NCBI RefSeq assembly: GCF_023534745.1
Contig: NZ_JAMHJQ010000002.1
Location: forward strand, 347,820-411,819
Reading direction: 5' to 3'
DNA from: Streptomyces sp. 35G-GA-8
GTDB taxonomy: Bacteria; Actinomycetota; Actinomycetes; Streptomycetales; Streptomycetaceae
DNA: 64,000 bases
Positions 35,715 through 44,963 of the stretch are shown here, in pieces. The position numbers were made by a program, and so were the translations under genes. Within the stretch, counting starts at the first letter, position 1. Each line of letters begins with the position of its first letter. The notes below the pieces were generated by a model. It was not told the DNA's origin. It did no database searches and was given only the letters and a program-made list of their open reading frames with translations.

Positions 35715-37166
35715 TCAGTCGAACGGGTTGAGGGCGCTGCCCAGCTTCTTCGCCCCGTTGGCGATACCGTCTCCGATGTCCGACGCCTTGTCGCCGACCC
35801 AGTCCCCGGCCTTGTCGAGGCCCTTGCCGATGGCCTCGTGGTTGTCCCAGATCAGGGCGCCCGCGTAGGCGACACCGGTGCCGACGGCCAGGCCGAGCGT
35901 AACCGGGTTGGGCGCCACGGTCAGAGCCGTCATCGAGGCGCTGAACGCGGTCCCGGTGAGGTCGGTCGCGAACTTCGACGGATTCGCCTTGATCATGTCG
36001 GCGTCGTACGTCGCGAGGTTGGCGACGCCGTACGCCGTCGACGCGACACCGCCCACCACGCCGGCTCCGCGCAGCCAGCCGGCCGCCTTCGCGGCGTTCG
36101 CGAGACCGCCCTGCGACGCCACCCTGGCCAGGTTGGCTTCGGAGGCCGTCGGCATGAAGAAGGCGCCGTTGCGCATATAGCCGCCGAACATGGCGGCCTC
36201 GTCCGATCCGGTCAGCGCCGAGACCGCGCCGGCCGGGACACGGCTGAGCAGGCTGCCCGGGGGCGCCCCCGCGAGACGGGTGTTGATCGTGCGGCTGAGG
36301 AAAGTGCCCGGGGCGTGCGGGATGTCGCCCTTCAACACCTTGACCAGCTTGTAGGAGTACAGGCCGGCCGCGGTGAGGGAGCCGGCGAACGCACCGACCG
36401 TGATCGCGCCGTTCGACACCTGCGACACCAGCTTCGCCAGCTCCGGGTTGCCGGTGAGGCGGGTCATGCCGTCGCGTTGCAGGCGCTTGATGTAGTCGTC
36501 GAGGGTCTCGTTGTCCCGCATTTCGAGCCACGCGAGATCGAGGCGGTCCTGCTTCTGCTTGTCGTCGGACTTCGCCACCGCGCCGGCGTCGCCGTTGAAG
36601 CCGGTACCGGGCGTCCCGTCGTTCTTGTTGCCCTGGCCGTCCTTGACCACGGCCTCCAGGTCCTTCTTCAGATCCGCGTCGGCGTCGTCGACCGCCTTGA
36701 CGCAGGACTTGATGTAGTCCGTCCAGGACTGCACGCTCTCCCGGATGCTCTTGGCGTAGTCGGGGTCATGACGGGTCGCGGCGCGCTCGGCCTCGGTGAG
36801 CGCGGCGTAGTCGAACTCGACGTTGCCCTGCTCCGAGACCTTCATACCGGCCTTGATCGCGTCGGTGCGGGCGTTCTCCAACTGCTTCTTCAGGTCGGTG
36901 AACTGCTGGTGCGCGTTGCGCAGCAGGGTGGCGGTCGCCTTCGCCTGGGTCTGCGCGGCCGTGTACTCGTAACGGGTCGCGGTGAAGTTGGTGTGCGCGC
37001 GGACGGAGCTGTCGCCGAGCCAGGTGCCGTCCATGGTGATCTTCTGCACGCTGTCGCGGTAGCGCTTCTCGACCTTGTGGAACTCGTCGGCCATTTCCTG
37101 CCACTTGTCGGCGGCGGTGTTCAGCCCACCGAAGTCGGTGGTCATGACCTCGTGATACGTCAGCAT
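35715..37166 (-). CDS. WXG-type protein with membrane-active C-terminal half (type-VII substrate candidate)
   Basis: 483 residues. The N-terminal ~110 residues form a helical hairpin with the W-x-G turn (GTWLGDSS near residue 50), as in WXG100 proteins. A charged linker (about 165-235) leads to a second half with hydrophobic segments (GAITVGAFAGSLTAAGLYSY; GVVGGVASTAYGVANLATYD; LTVAPNPVTLGLAVGTGVAYAGALIW) and an amphipathic end (DKAGDWVGDKASDIGDGIAN). This matches long WXG-domain proteins exported by type VII systems. No core EccC or EccD gene is in the window. Confidence 0.72.
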   Translation of the reverse strand: MLTYHEVMTTDFGGLNTAADKWQEMADEFHKVEKRYRDSVQKITMDGTWLGDSSVRAHTNFTATRYEYTAAQTQAKATATLLRNAHQQFTDLKKQLENARTDAIKAGMKVSEQGNVEFDYAALTEAERAATRHDPDYAKSIRESVQSWTDYIKSCVKAVDDADADLKKDLEAVVKDGQGNKNDGTPGTGFNGDAGAVAKSDDKQKQDRLDLAWLEMRDNETLDDYIKRLQRDGMTRLTGNPELAKLVSQVSNGAITVGAFAGSLTAAGLYSYKLVKVLKGDIPHAPGTFLSRTINTRLAGAPPGSLLSRVPAGAVSALTGSDEAAMFGGYMRNGAFFMPTASEANLARVASQGGLANAAKAAGWLRGAGVVGGVASTAYGVANLATYDADMIKANPSKFATDLTGTAFSASMTALTVAPNPVTLGLAVGTGVAYAGALIWDNHEAIGKGLDKAGDWVGDKASDIGDGIANGAKKLGSALNPFD

Positions 37167-37331
37167 GCTGGTTGTTCCCCCGGGAGACGACGTGGGTGCG
37201 TGCGTTACGCGGTCCTGGCATCGGGACGCGGCGCGACGGAGCGGCGGAGCGGGGCCGCGGTTCGGTACGTCGGTAGGTCGCTACGTCGCTACGTCCGCGC
37301 GCCGGTACGGCCCGGCGTCCGTCAGTACTTG

Positions 37332-37763
37332 TCAGTACTTGTCGAAGTTCGACGGAATGCCGCTGAGGGTGCTGCGTCGGTCGACATCGGTCCCCGTCAG
37401 GATGGTGACCGTCGCGCGCAGGGCGCCCTTCTCCGTGTTCAGCCGTCCCACGAGAGTCTTCACCTGGCTCTCCCAGGTGGTCTGCACCGTCTTCAGCCCG
37501 GTGGCGGTGGCCCAACCGGAGAAAGCGCTGATCGCGGTGGTCATCGACGCGTCGGCCCAGTCGCCGGCCTTCCGGGTGTTCGGCTGGAGTTCCGTCTCGA
37601 TGGTGTTCGCCGCCGCGCGCTTCTGGGCCGGCGTCGACGCGAGATTGGGGGCGCTGCCGCCCGGCAGCGGTGCGGTCGGGCGGTCCTCGTCAGGAACTCT
37701 GTTGAGCTGCATGGAAGTGGTCGGCCCGCCCTGCGAAGGAGCCAAGCCCTGTTCGAATCCCAT
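37332..37763 (-). CDS. Small helical partner protein, first gene of the type-VII-like cassette (143 aa)
   Basis: The N-terminal 40 residues are Pro/Gly-rich and disordered. The rest forms two long helices with a Trp turn region (DASMTTAISAFSGWATATGLKTVQTTWESQVKTLVGRLNTEKGALRAT) and then a short polar tail. Size and helix-turn-helix shape fit an ESX small partner, although a strict W-x-G is absent. It lies 165 bases upstream of the WXG-type gene and follows a palindromic operator. Confidence 0.65.
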   Translation of the reverse strand: MGFEQGLAPSQGGPTTSMQLNRVPDEDRPTAPLPGGSAPNLASTPAQKRAAANTIETELQPNTRKAGDWADASMTTAISAFSGWATATGLKTVQTTWESQVKTLVGRLNTEKGALRATVTILTGTDVDRRSTLSGIPSNFDKY

Positions 37764-37810
37764 GTCCGTAAACCCCCGTTTTCGGCACCACGATCGCGAT
37801 TTCGCAGTGG

Positions 37811-37828
37811 GATTGTATAACTACAATC
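37811..37828. promoter_or_regulatory. 18-bp palindromic operator before the type-VII-like cassette
   Basis: GATTGTATAACTACAATC consists of perfect 7-bp half-sites GATTGTA and TACAATC around TAAC. It lies 48 bases before the 143-aa gene on the minus strand, where a promoter is expected, in a short AT-rich island. The form is typical of a dimeric winged-helix repressor site (MarR or GntR type). Confidence 0.6.
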
Positions 37829-37906
37829 GGCCGCTATGGACGGCTGGTTGGCCGGTACGGCACGGACCGACCAACGCCGTCCTCCCGGGGGGGGCGGGCC
37901 CCTGGC

Positions 37907-38296
37907 TCAGCTCGCGCCTGATCCGTAGGGACGGGTGATCGCTTCCAGCGCGTGGCCGGCGGGATCCAGGAAGTACACGCCGCGCCCGCCGTCGTTGTGG
38001 TTGATCTCGCCGGGACGCTCGCGGTGCGGATCGGCGTAGTACGTGAGCCCGGCGTCCTGGATCCGCTGGAAGATCCCGTCGAACTCCGCCTCGGTGACCA
38101 GGAAGGCGTAGTGCTGTGAGGCGATCGACTCCTCCGGAGCGGTCGCGAAGTCGAGAGTGACGCCGTTGCTCAGTTCCACGGGGATGAACGGGCCCCACTC
38201 GTCCCCGGCCTCAAGGCCGAGGATCCGCGCGACGAACTCCGCGGACTCCCGCTTGTTCTTGGCATGGACGATGGTGTGATTCAGCTGGACTGGCAC
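37907..38296 (-). CDS. VOC-superfamily (glyoxalase-like) protein
   Basis: 129 residues with the paired beta-alpha-beta layout of vicinal-oxygen-chelate proteins: LNHTIVHAKNKRESAEFVARILGLE opens the first half and GRGVYFLDPAGHALEAITRPYG closes the second. The metal ligands appear to be the His in NHTIV, a His in SQHYAFLV and the Glu in HALEAI. It could be a dioxygenase, an isomerase or a resistance protein; the substrate is unknown. The GTG at 38296 has GGAGG eight bases upstream, which fixes the start. Confidence 0.88.
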   Translation of the reverse strand: MPVQLNHTIVHAKNKRESAEFVARILGLEAGDEWGPFIPVELSNGVTLDFATAPEESIASQHYAFLVTEAEFDGIFQRIQDAGLTYYADPHRERPGEINHNDGGRGVYFLDPAGHALEAITRPYGSGAS

Positions 38297-38499
38297 TGTG
38301 GGATGCCTCCGTAAGGGCCAACTCACGGACACCTCCATGCCCCACCGGGACGGTGACCGACACGCGATGCCGTGCTATCAGCGTAGGCCGGGCCCCGGGG
38401 GCTGTCTCGCCCGTTACTCCCTACGGACCCGGTGCGGCGGTACGGCATGACGCCCGACCCCGGCACGGATCACGGCGCGACGGCTCACGGAACTACGGC

Positions 38500-39975
38500 T
38501 CACGGCAGCACGCGGCACAGCGCGTCCAGCGCGCCCGTCCACGCGCTGTCCGGCGGGGTGGCGTAACCGACCACCAGGGCGTCGCGCCCCGACGTGGCCT
38601 CGGGGTGGACGAAGCGGGACAGGCCCTCCACCGCGAGCCCCTGCCAGGCCGCCGCCTCGATGACCGAGCGTTCGCTGCCGGGCGGCAGTTCGAGGACGGC
38701 GTGCAGGCCGGCCGCGATCCCGCTCACGCTGATGCCGGGCGCCCGGTCCGCCAGCGCCCGCACGAGCTGGTCGCGGCGGCGCCGGTAGCGCAGCCGCGAG
38801 GAACGGACATGACGGTCGTACGCGCCCGAGGCGATGAACTCCGCGAGCGTGAGCTGATCCAGCGCGCTCGACGCCCACTCCGCCTCCCCCTTCGCCGCCA
38901 CCACCTCCGCGGCCAACTCCCCGGGCAGCACGAGCCATCCGAGCCGTAGCCCCGGCGCCAGGGACTTGCTCGCCGTGCCGAGGTACACGACCCGCTCGGG
39001 GTCGAGCCCTTGAAGGGCGCCGACGGGCTGGCGGTCGTACCGGAACTCCCCGTCGTAGTCGTCCTCCAGGATCAGCCCGCCCGTACCGCGCGCCCAGTCC
39101 ACGGCCGCCGCGCGCCGGTCGGGGTGGAGCGCGACGCCCGTCGGGAACTGGTGCGCCGGGGTCAGCAGGACCGCGCCGACGCCGCGGGCGCCCGCCGGGT
39201 GGGACAGCTCGGCCAGGTCCTCGGTGCGCGTACCGCGCGCGTCCAGTGCGAGCGCGGGGGTCCGCAGCCCGGCCACGGTGAGCAGGTTCCGGTGCTGGTC
39301 GAGGCCGTACGACTCGGTCGCCACCGCACGCACCCGGCGCGCGGCCAGGACCTTCCCGAGCAGCGACAGCCCGTGGACGAAGCCCGAGCAGACGACGATC
39401 CGCCCGGGGTCGGCGTACACGCCGCGCGCCCGCGCCAGATAGTCGGCGAGGACGGTACGCAGCTCGATCCGGCCCCGGGGATCGCCGTACCCGAACGCCT
39501 CGTGCGGCGCGGCCGTCAGCGCCCGGCGGGCGGCCGTGAGCCACTGGGCCCGGGGGAACGCGGCGAGGTCGGGGGTGCCCGGCATCAGGCTGTACGCGGG
39601 CCCGCGGCGGACCGGCCGCGTTCTGGGCGCGGCGGGCGCGGCTCTGCGGGGCGCGGCACGCCGGGCCACCCGGGTCCCCGAGCCCTGCCGCGCGGTGAGC
39701 CAGCCCTCGGCGACCAGCTCGGCGTACGCGTCGGCGACGGTGTTACGGGCGATGCCCAGATCGGCGGCGAGCGAACGGGAGGACGGCAGCCGGGTGCCGG
39801 GCGCGAGACGGCCCGTGCGGACGGCGTCGCGCAGGGCGTCCATGAGCCCGGAGCGCAGCCCGGAACCCGGCCCCGGGCCCGGACCGGAGCGCGGCCCCGA
39901 GCGCGGCCCGGGACCGCGCAGATCCAGATGCAGATCGACACCGGCGATCGACGCATTGGCCCAGGAATCCGTCAT
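38500..39975 (-). CDS. MocR/PdxR-family regulator (GntR DNA-binding domain fused to aminotransferase fold)
   Basis: 491 residues. After a Gly/Pro/Ser/Arg low-complexity stretch (about 18-38), a GntR winged helix follows (DALRDAVRTGRLAPGTRLPSSRSLAADLGIARNTVADAYAELVAEGWL). The C-terminal 350 residues are a fold-type-I aminotransferase with the PLP lysine in YLGTASKSLAPGLRLGW and the Asp in LILEDDYDGEFRY. Such proteins sense PLP or an amine and act as activators or repressors. It diverges from the CMD gene, 47 bases away, and is likely to control it. Confidence 0.93.
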   Translation of the reverse strand: MTDSWANASIAGVDLHLDLRGPGPRSGPRSGPGPGPGSGLRSGLMDALRDAVRTGRLAPGTRLPSSRSLAADLGIARNTVADAYAELVAEGWLTARQGSGTRVARRAAPRRAAPAAPRTRPVRRGPAYSLMPGTPDLAAFPRAQWLTAARRALTAAPHEAFGYGDPRGRIELRTVLADYLARARGVYADPGRIVVCSGFVHGLSLLGKVLAARRVRAVATESYGLDQHRNLLTVAGLRTPALALDARGTRTEDLAELSHPAGARGVGAVLLTPAHQFPTGVALHPDRRAAAVDWARGTGGLILEDDYDGEFRYDRQPVGALQGLDPERVVYLGTASKSLAPGLRLGWLVLPGELAAEVVAAKGEAEWASSALDQLTLAEFIASGAYDRHVRSSRLRYRRRRDQLVRALADRAPGISVSGIAAGLHAVLELPPGSERSVIEAAAWQGLAVEGLSRFVHPEATSGRDALVVGYATPPDSAWTGALDALCRVLP

Positions 39976-40022
39976 GGAAGTGGACCATACAGGGGTGCCA
40001 CTGGGCGCGTAGCGTCGTACTC

Positions 40023-40568
40023 ATGACGACGAACACGACGGCAGACGCGGCGACGGCGAACACGGCGACGGACACGGCGGGCGCCAAGGGGTACGCCCCG
40101 GAGCACACCCCTCGACTGAACATGGCCAAGCTCGCCCCCGAGGTGTACAAGGCCATGGTCCGGCTGGACGCGGCGGCCCGGCAGGGCGTCGATCCGACCC
40201 TGCTCGAACTGGTCAAGATCCGTGCTTCCCAGATCAACCACTGCGCGTTCTGCCTCGACATGCACAGCAAGGACGCGCTGGCGGGCGGCGAGTCGGTGGA
40301 GCGGATCATTCAGCTCAGCGCGTGGGAGGAGTCGCGGCACTTCTACACGCCGAAGGAGATCGCGGCGATCGAGCTGACCGAGGCGGTCACCGTACTCACG
40401 GACGGTTTCGTGCCGGACGAGGTGTACGAGAAGGCCGCGGCCCACTTCGACGAGACCGAGCTGGCCCAGCTGATCGCCGCGATCACGGTGATCAACGCCT
40501 GGAACCGGTTCGGGGTGACCACCCGGACGACCCCGGGCCACTACACCCCCGGTCAGTTCAAGCACTGA
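40023..40568 (+). CDS. Carboxymuconolactone-decarboxylase-family protein (AhpD-like)
   Basis: 181 residues. The CMD domain carries the thiol motif CAFCLDMHSKDA with the downstream His, as in AhpD-type alkylhydroperoxidases, and continues with LSAWEESRHFYTPKEIAAIELTEAVT. Proteins of this type reduce organic peroxides or act as disulfide reductases. It is divergent from the MocR gene, and a CMD gene under a MocR regulator is a common pair in Streptomyces. The ATG at 40023 is the only reasonable start. Confidence 0.9.
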   Translation: MTTNTTADAATANTATDTAGAKGYAPEHTPRLNMAKLAPEVYKAMVRLDAAARQGVDPTLLELVKIRASQINHCAFCLDMHSKDALAGGESVERIIQLSAWEESRHFYTPKEIAAIELTEAVTVLTDGFVPDEVYEKAAAHFDETELAQLIAAITVINAWNRFGVTTRTTPGHYTPGQFKH

Positions 40569-40735
40569 GGACGGCCACGGCGTTCCGCGCCCCGCACCAG
40601 GGCCGCGCCGCCGCCGACCCGCTGGTCCTGCCGACCCCGCCCGACGAGATGCTCGAAGCGGTCGGACGCGCGGGCCCCGGCGGCGAGCGGTGCTGTCCTC
40701 GTCGGGCTGTCGCCCGCGGCTTCACTTCTGCGTGA
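40569..40735 (+). pseudogene. Possible remnant of a PEP-mutase/isocitrate-lyase-family gene
   Basis: In the frame continuing after the CMD stop, FRAPHQGRAAADPLVLP resembles the N-terminus of PEP phosphonomutase-family proteins (F-R-x-L-H, D-P-L-V-L-P-N). The similarity fades after DEMLEAVGRAG and the frame ends in the binding-protein gene. This is a weak observation. Confidence 0.25.
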
Positions 40736-41690
40736 GCCACCTCTTCCAGGCCGGCTCATTCGCCTCGACCCACTTCCCGGCCGCCTCCTCCGGGGAGAGC
40801 TTCTGTTCCGCGATCATCAGGGCGACCTCGTTCTGCTGCTCGGTCGTCCAGGTGAAGTTCTCCAGGAACCGGGCCGCGCTCCCGCCCGTCCTCGCGAAGT
40901 CCGCATTGAGGAACTTCTGGAGCGGGGTGTGCGGATAGGCGCAGGCCACTTTCTCGGGGTCGGCGTCGCAGCCCTCCTTGTACGCCGGGAGCCTCACCTC
41001 CGTCATCGGCACCTTCTGGAACAGCCACTGCGGCGTGTACCAGTAGGTGAGGAAGGGCTTCTTCTCCTTGGCGAACTGCTTGATCTGGGTGATCTGTGCC
41101 GCCTCCGAGCCCGCGAAGACGACCTGGTAGTCCAGCTCCAGGTTGTTCACCAGCGCCTTGTCATGGGTGACGTACGACGGCGAGCCGTCCAGCAGTTGGC
41201 CCTTGCCGCCGCTCTCCGCGGTGCGGAGCTGGGCGGCGTACTTGTCGAGGTTGCGCCAGTCCGTGACGTCCGGGTGGCGCTCGGCGAAGTACGTCGGTAC
41301 GAACCAGCCGATATGGCCGGTGACGCCGAGGCCCCCGCCCGGCGTGATCGTCTTCTTCTCGTCGACGTACCGCGCTTCCTGCTCCGGGTGGCCCCAGTCC
41401 TCCAGGATGGCGTCGACCCGGCCCTGGCTGAGGGCGTCCCAGGCGGGGACCTCGTCGACCTGGACGGTGTCCACGCGGTAGCCCAGTTCGTGTTCGAGCA
41501 GATACGCGGCCACGGCCACATTGGCCTGCGCGCCGACCCAGGACTGCACGGAGAGGGTGACGGTCTTCGCGCCCCGCGCGTTCGCGTACGGGGACGCCTG
41601 CTTGGTCATGTCGGCCGCGCCGCAGCCGGTGACCGCGAGCAGGGCGCCCGCCGAGGCGAGGACGGCCCTGATCCTGTGCGTACGGGCCAT
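40722..41690 (-). CDS. Glycine betaine/choline ABC transporter binding lipoprotein (OpuAC/ProX-like)
   Basis: 322 residues. A lipoprotein signal ends near LLAVTGCG. The mature protein has the OpuAC-type fold: VTLSVQSWVGAQANVAVAAYLLEHELGY, then VDAILEDWGHPEQ, then GYGIP-like HIGWFVPTYFAERHPDV, and FLTYWYTPQWLFQKV, with several Trp and Tyr for a cation-pi cage. It delivers a quaternary amine to the permease encoded upstream. Its ATG follows the permease TGA by one base (TGACATG). It is the last gene of the bet/ABC operon. Confidence 0.9.
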   Translation of the reverse strand: MARTHRIRAVLASAGALLAVTGCGAADMTKQASPYANARGAKTVTLSVQSWVGAQANVAVAAYLLEHELGYRVDTVQVDEVPAWDALSQGRVDAILEDWGHPEQEARYVDEKKTITPGGGLGVTGHIGWFVPTYFAERHPDVTDWRNLDKYAAQLRTAESGGKGQLLDGSPSYVTHDKALVNNLELDYQVVFAGSEAAQITQIKQFAKEKKPFLTYWYTPQWLFQKVPMTEVRLPAYKEGCDADPEKVACAYPHTPLQKFLNADFARTGGSAARFLENFTWTTEQQNEVALMIAEQKLSPEEAAGKWVEANEPAWKRWLTQK

Positions 41691-41691
41691 G

Positions 41692-43731
41692 TCAGGCCGC
41701 CTTCCTGGTCCGGGCGGTACGGCGTTCCGTACGGCGTTCCGCACCGCGTTCCGTGGGCTGGGTCACCCGGTCCAGCATCAGACCGAGACAGACGATGGCC
41801 GCGCCCGCGACGAGGCCGGTCGCCACGTCGCCCTGGGCAAGCCCGAACACGACGTCGTACCCGAGCGCCCCGCCGCCCACCAGACCGCCGATGATGACGA
41901 CGGCGAGCACCAGCACCACGCCCTGGTTGAGCGCGAGACGCAGCGCGGGCCTCGCGAGCGGCAGTTGGACCTGGCGCAGTTGCTGAACCCCGCTCGCGCC
42001 GAGCGAGCGCGCCGACTCCAGGGCGGCCGGATCGACCTGGCGCAGGCCCTGGGTGGTGATACGGACGACCGCGGGCAGCGCGTACACGACGGCGGCGGCG
42101 ACCGCCGGAGCGCGCCCGACGCCGAACAGCGCGACCACCGGGATCAGATAGACGAACTGCGGCAGCGTCTGGAAAACGTCCAGGACCGGCCTGAGCAGCG
42201 CTTCCACCCGGGAGCTCCGGGCCGCCGCGATGCCCGCGGCGAAGCCGATGACGAGCGTGACGGCGACCGCCGCCAGCACCTGCGACAACGTGTCCAGCGA
42301 CGGCTTCCACACCCCGAGGACACCGATCGCGGCCAGGGCGAGTACGGCGGTCGACGCGGTCCGCCAGGTGCCGATCAGCAGCGCCAGGGCGGCGACGAGC
42401 AGCAGGACGGCCCACCAGGGCAGGGCCTGAAGGCCGCCGCGCAGCGGGTCGAGCACCCATGTGGTGAAACGGCCCGCCCAGTCGGCGGTGCCGCCGATGA
42501 CGGGCACTCCGGAGTAGAGGTGGGCGGTCATCCAGTCGACGGCCCGGTTGACGGGCTCGGCGATGTTCACGGTCCAGGTCTCGGGCCAGTCGAGCCGGTC
42601 CGTGAGACGTCCCGCGATCGCCACGAGGACGGTCGCCAGGGCCGCGACGGCCCAGCCGAGCCCCCGGCGGGCGCCCGGACGCGTACCCGAACCGGCCGCC
42701 GTCGTCGTACGGTCCAGGACCACCGCCAGCAGGACGATCGGCAGCCCGGCCGCCAGCGCCGCGCCGACATCGACCGAGGCCAGCGCCTGGTACACCCGGT
42801 CGCCGAGTCCTCCGGCGCCGATCACGGACGCGATCACGGCCATCGAGAGCGCCATCATGATCGTCTGGTTGAGACCGAGCAGCAGTCGCTCACGGGCGAG
42901 CGGCAGCCGCGCGGTCAGCAGCCGCTGCCGCCCGGTCGCGCCGAGCGAGGAGACGGCCTCCATCACACCGCGGTCGGCCTCGCGCAGCCCGAGCGCGGTC
43001 AGCCTGGCCATCGGCGGAGCCGCGTAGACGACGGTCGCGAGGACCGCCGCCGGGACGCCGATGCCGAAGACCAGCACCACGGGCAGCAGATACGCGAAGG
43101 CGGGCAGGACCTGCATGGTGTCGAGCACCGGCCGCAGCGCCCGGTACAGCCGGTCGGAGAGCCCGGCGGCGAGGCCGAGCAGAGCGCCCAGCACCACGGA
43201 CGCGGTGACCGCGACCACCATGAGCGCAAGCGTCTGCATGGTGGGCACCCACATACCGAGCACCCCGCAGGCGGCGAACGACACGACGGCGGTGAGGGCA
43301 AGGCGCATGCCCGCGACGCGCCCGCCCGCGACGCGCCACGCGATCAGCCCGGCCGCCGCGGTGACCCCGGCCCAGCCGGCCGCGAGCAGCAGCAGGTACA
43401 CCCCGCGCACGGCGAGCACCACGGCGTTGCTGATGTGTCCGAGGAAGTGGAGGAAGAGCGGGTGGCTGTCGCGGTTGTCGATGATCCAGTCGCCGGCGCG
43501 GCCGAGCGGGGCGGACAGATCGACGGTCAGGGCGGCGGGCCAGTCGGTGCCCGGCCAGCGGATGAGGGCCAGGGGTACGAGGACCGCCGCGAACACGGCG
43601 AACGGCAGCAGTTTGCCGAGCGCGCGCCCGCGGGGCGAGGGGAGCACCCCGGGTGGGCCCCCGCGTTCGACGGGCTTGGGGGGCGCGGGAGGCGCGGGAG
43701 GCGCGGTGGTCGCGCCGGTCGCGGCGGTCAT
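41692..43731 (-). CDS. Betaine/choline ABC permease with two fused transmembrane domains
   Basis: 679 residues, about twice the normal ProW length. Two BPD_transp_1 modules follow each other, each with its own EAA loop ([24 protein letters not shown] in the first, [24 protein letters not shown] in the second), separated by an extra set of membrane helices (about 330-440). The fusion would supply both halves of the membrane channel in one chain. It overlaps the ATPase gene by four bases (ATGA) and is followed by the binding-protein gene. A short Pro/Ala-rich N-terminus precedes the first helix. Confidence 0.92.
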   Translation of the reverse strand: MTAATGATTAPPAPPAPPKPVERGGPPGVLPSPRGRALGKLLPFAVFAAVLVPLALIRWPGTDWPAALTVDLSAPLGRAGDWIIDNRDSHPLFLHFLGHISNAVVLAVRGVYLLLLAAGWAGVTAAAGLIAWRVAGGRVAGMRLALTAVVSFAACGVLGMWVPTMQTLALMVVAVTASVVLGALLGLAAGLSDRLYRALRPVLDTMQVLPAFAYLLPVVLVFGIGVPAAVLATVVYAAPPMARLTALGLREADRGVMEAVSSLGATGRQRLLTARLPLARERLLLGLNQTIMMALSMAVIASVIGAGGLGDRVYQALASVDVGAALAAGLPIVLLAVVLDRTTTAAGSGTRPGARRGLGWAVAALATVLVAIAGRLTDRLDWPETWTVNIAEPVNRAVDWMTAHLYSGVPVIGGTADWAGRFTTWVLDPLRGGLQALPWWAVLLLVAALALLIGTWRTASTAVLALAAIGVLGVWKPSLDTLSQVLAAVAVTLVIGFAAGIAAARSSRVEALLRPVLDVFQTLPQFVYLIPVVALFGVGRAPAVAAAVVYALPAVVRITTQGLRQVDPAALESARSLGASGVQQLRQVQLPLARPALRLALNQGVVLVLAVVIIGGLVGGGALGYDVVFGLAQGDVATGLVAGAAIVCLGLMLDRVTQPTERGAERRTERRTARTRKAA

Positions 43732-44963
43732 CCGAGCGCCGCCTTTCCGGCCTCCGCCCTCGTTCCGGGAACTCCGGGGACTCCAGGGACTCCCGGGACT
43801 CCCGGGACTCCCGGCGGCTCCCCAGGACCCGCGGTTCCCTTCGTCTCCGGCATACCCGCCGTCCCCGCCACCACGTTCAGCAGACGCTCGCGGTCCACGA
43901 CCCCGAGCAGCCTGCCCCCCTCGACCACCCGCGCCGCCGCGTCCCCGGAGCGCGCGACGGCCTCGATCGCCTCGGAGACGGTCGCCGTCGGCGCCAGCGC
44001 GGGCCCGGAGTCGGCGTCGCCCGCCAGCGGGCGACGCATGGCGGCCCCGACGGTGATGACCTGCTCGCGCGGTACGTCACGGACGAAGTCCCGTACGTAC
44101 GCGTCGGCGGGCCGGCCCACGATCTCCTCCGCCGTGCCCAGCTGTACGACACGGCCGTCGCGCATCAGCGCGATCCGGTCGCCGAGGCGCAACGCCTCGG
44201 TCAGATCGTGCGTGATGAAGACCATCGTGCGGTGCTCCTCGTGGTGCAGCCTGATGACCTCTTCCTGCATGTCCCGGCGGATCAGCGGATCGAGGGCGCT
44301 GAACGGCTCGTCGAAGAGCAGCACGTGAGGGTCGACCGCGAGCGCGCGGGCCAGCCCGACGCGCTGCTGCTGACCGCCGGAGAGCCGGCCGGGACGGCGG
44401 TCCTCCAGCCCTTCGAGGCCGACCTTGGCGATGACCTCGGCGGCCTTCTCGCGGCGCTGGGCCCTGCCCATGCCCTGGATCTCCAGGCCGTAGGCGACAT
44501 TGTCGAGGACCGAGCGATGCGGCAGCAGACCGAAGTGCTGGAAGACCATGGCGGCGCGGTGGCGGCGCAGTTCGCGCAGCCGGGCCCGGTCCATCGACAG
44601 CACGTCCTCGCCGTCGATGGCGATGGTGCCGGCGGTCGGCTCGATGAGCCGCGTCAGACAGCGGACGAGCGTGGACTTGCCGGAGCCCGACAGACCCATG
44701 ACGACGAAGACCTCGCCCTTGCGGACGTCGAAGGAGACATCGCGTACGGCGGCGGTGCAGCCGGTACGGTCACGCAGCGCGGCGGCGTCGAGCGCGGCGA
44801 GTTCCGGGTCGCCGGGGACGCGGTCGGCCTTGGGGCCGAAGACCTTCCAGAGGTCGCATACGGCGAAGACCGGCGACCGTTCCGGTACCTCGCTCCCCGT
44901 GCCGGGCGGGGTGAGGTCCTTGCCCGTCGGGTCGTCCCCCTGTGCCGTGTCCGCGTCGGTCAT
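43728..44963 (-). CDS. proV: Betaine/choline ABC transporter ATPase with CBS domains (ProV/OpuAA-like)
   Basis: 411 residues. Walker A is GLSGSGKST, the signature is [16 protein letters not shown], Walker B is [12 protein letters not shown], and the switch His lies in FITHDL. Two C-terminal CBS-like halves (about 295-390) probably sense ionic strength or nucleotides, as in Opu[18 protein letters not shown] stretch near the end comes from a 9-bp DNA repeat. It overlaps betA at its start and the permease at its end by four bases each, so all three are translationally coupled. Confidence 0.93.
   Translation of the reverse strand: MTDADTAQGDDPTGKDLTPPGTGSEVPERSPVFAVCDLWKVFGPKADRVPGDPELAALDAAALRDRTGCTAAVRDVSFDVRKGEVFVVMGLSGSGKSTLVRCLTRLIEPTAGTIAIDGEDVLSMDRARLRELRRHRAAMVFQHFGLLPHRSVLDNVAYGLEIQGMGRAQRREKAAEVIAKVGLEGLEDRRPGRLSGGQQQRVGLARALAVDPHVLLFDEPFSALDPLIRRDMQEEVIRLHHEEHRTMVFITHDLTEALRLGDRIALMRDGRVVQLGTAEEIVGRPADAYVRDFVRDVPREQVITVGAAMRRPLAGDADSGPALAPTATVSEAIEAVARSGDAAARVVEGGRLLGVVDRERLLNVVAGTAGMPETKGTAGPGEPPGVPGVPGVPGVPGVPGTRAEAGKAALG
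43776..43812. repeat. 9-bp tandem repeat in the 3' part of the ATPase gene
   Basis: About four to five units of GGGACTCCC or a one-base variant run in frame and encode repeated Val-Pro-Gly at the C-terminus of the ATPase. Confidence 0.85.

Noticed and set aside
35649-37820. A 723-codon plus-strand open frame opposite the type-VII-like cassette
   Set aside because: The translation is Arg/Gly/Val-rich and featureless, and the minus-strand genes have proper ribosome sites and composition.
41521-44328. A 935-codon plus-strand open frame opposite the ABC transporter genes
   Set aside because: It is an antisense shadow: the minus strand encodes clear ABC permease and ATPase motifs here, while the plus-strand translation is Arg/Gly/Gln/His-rich without any domain. 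Long shadow frames are normal at this GC content.
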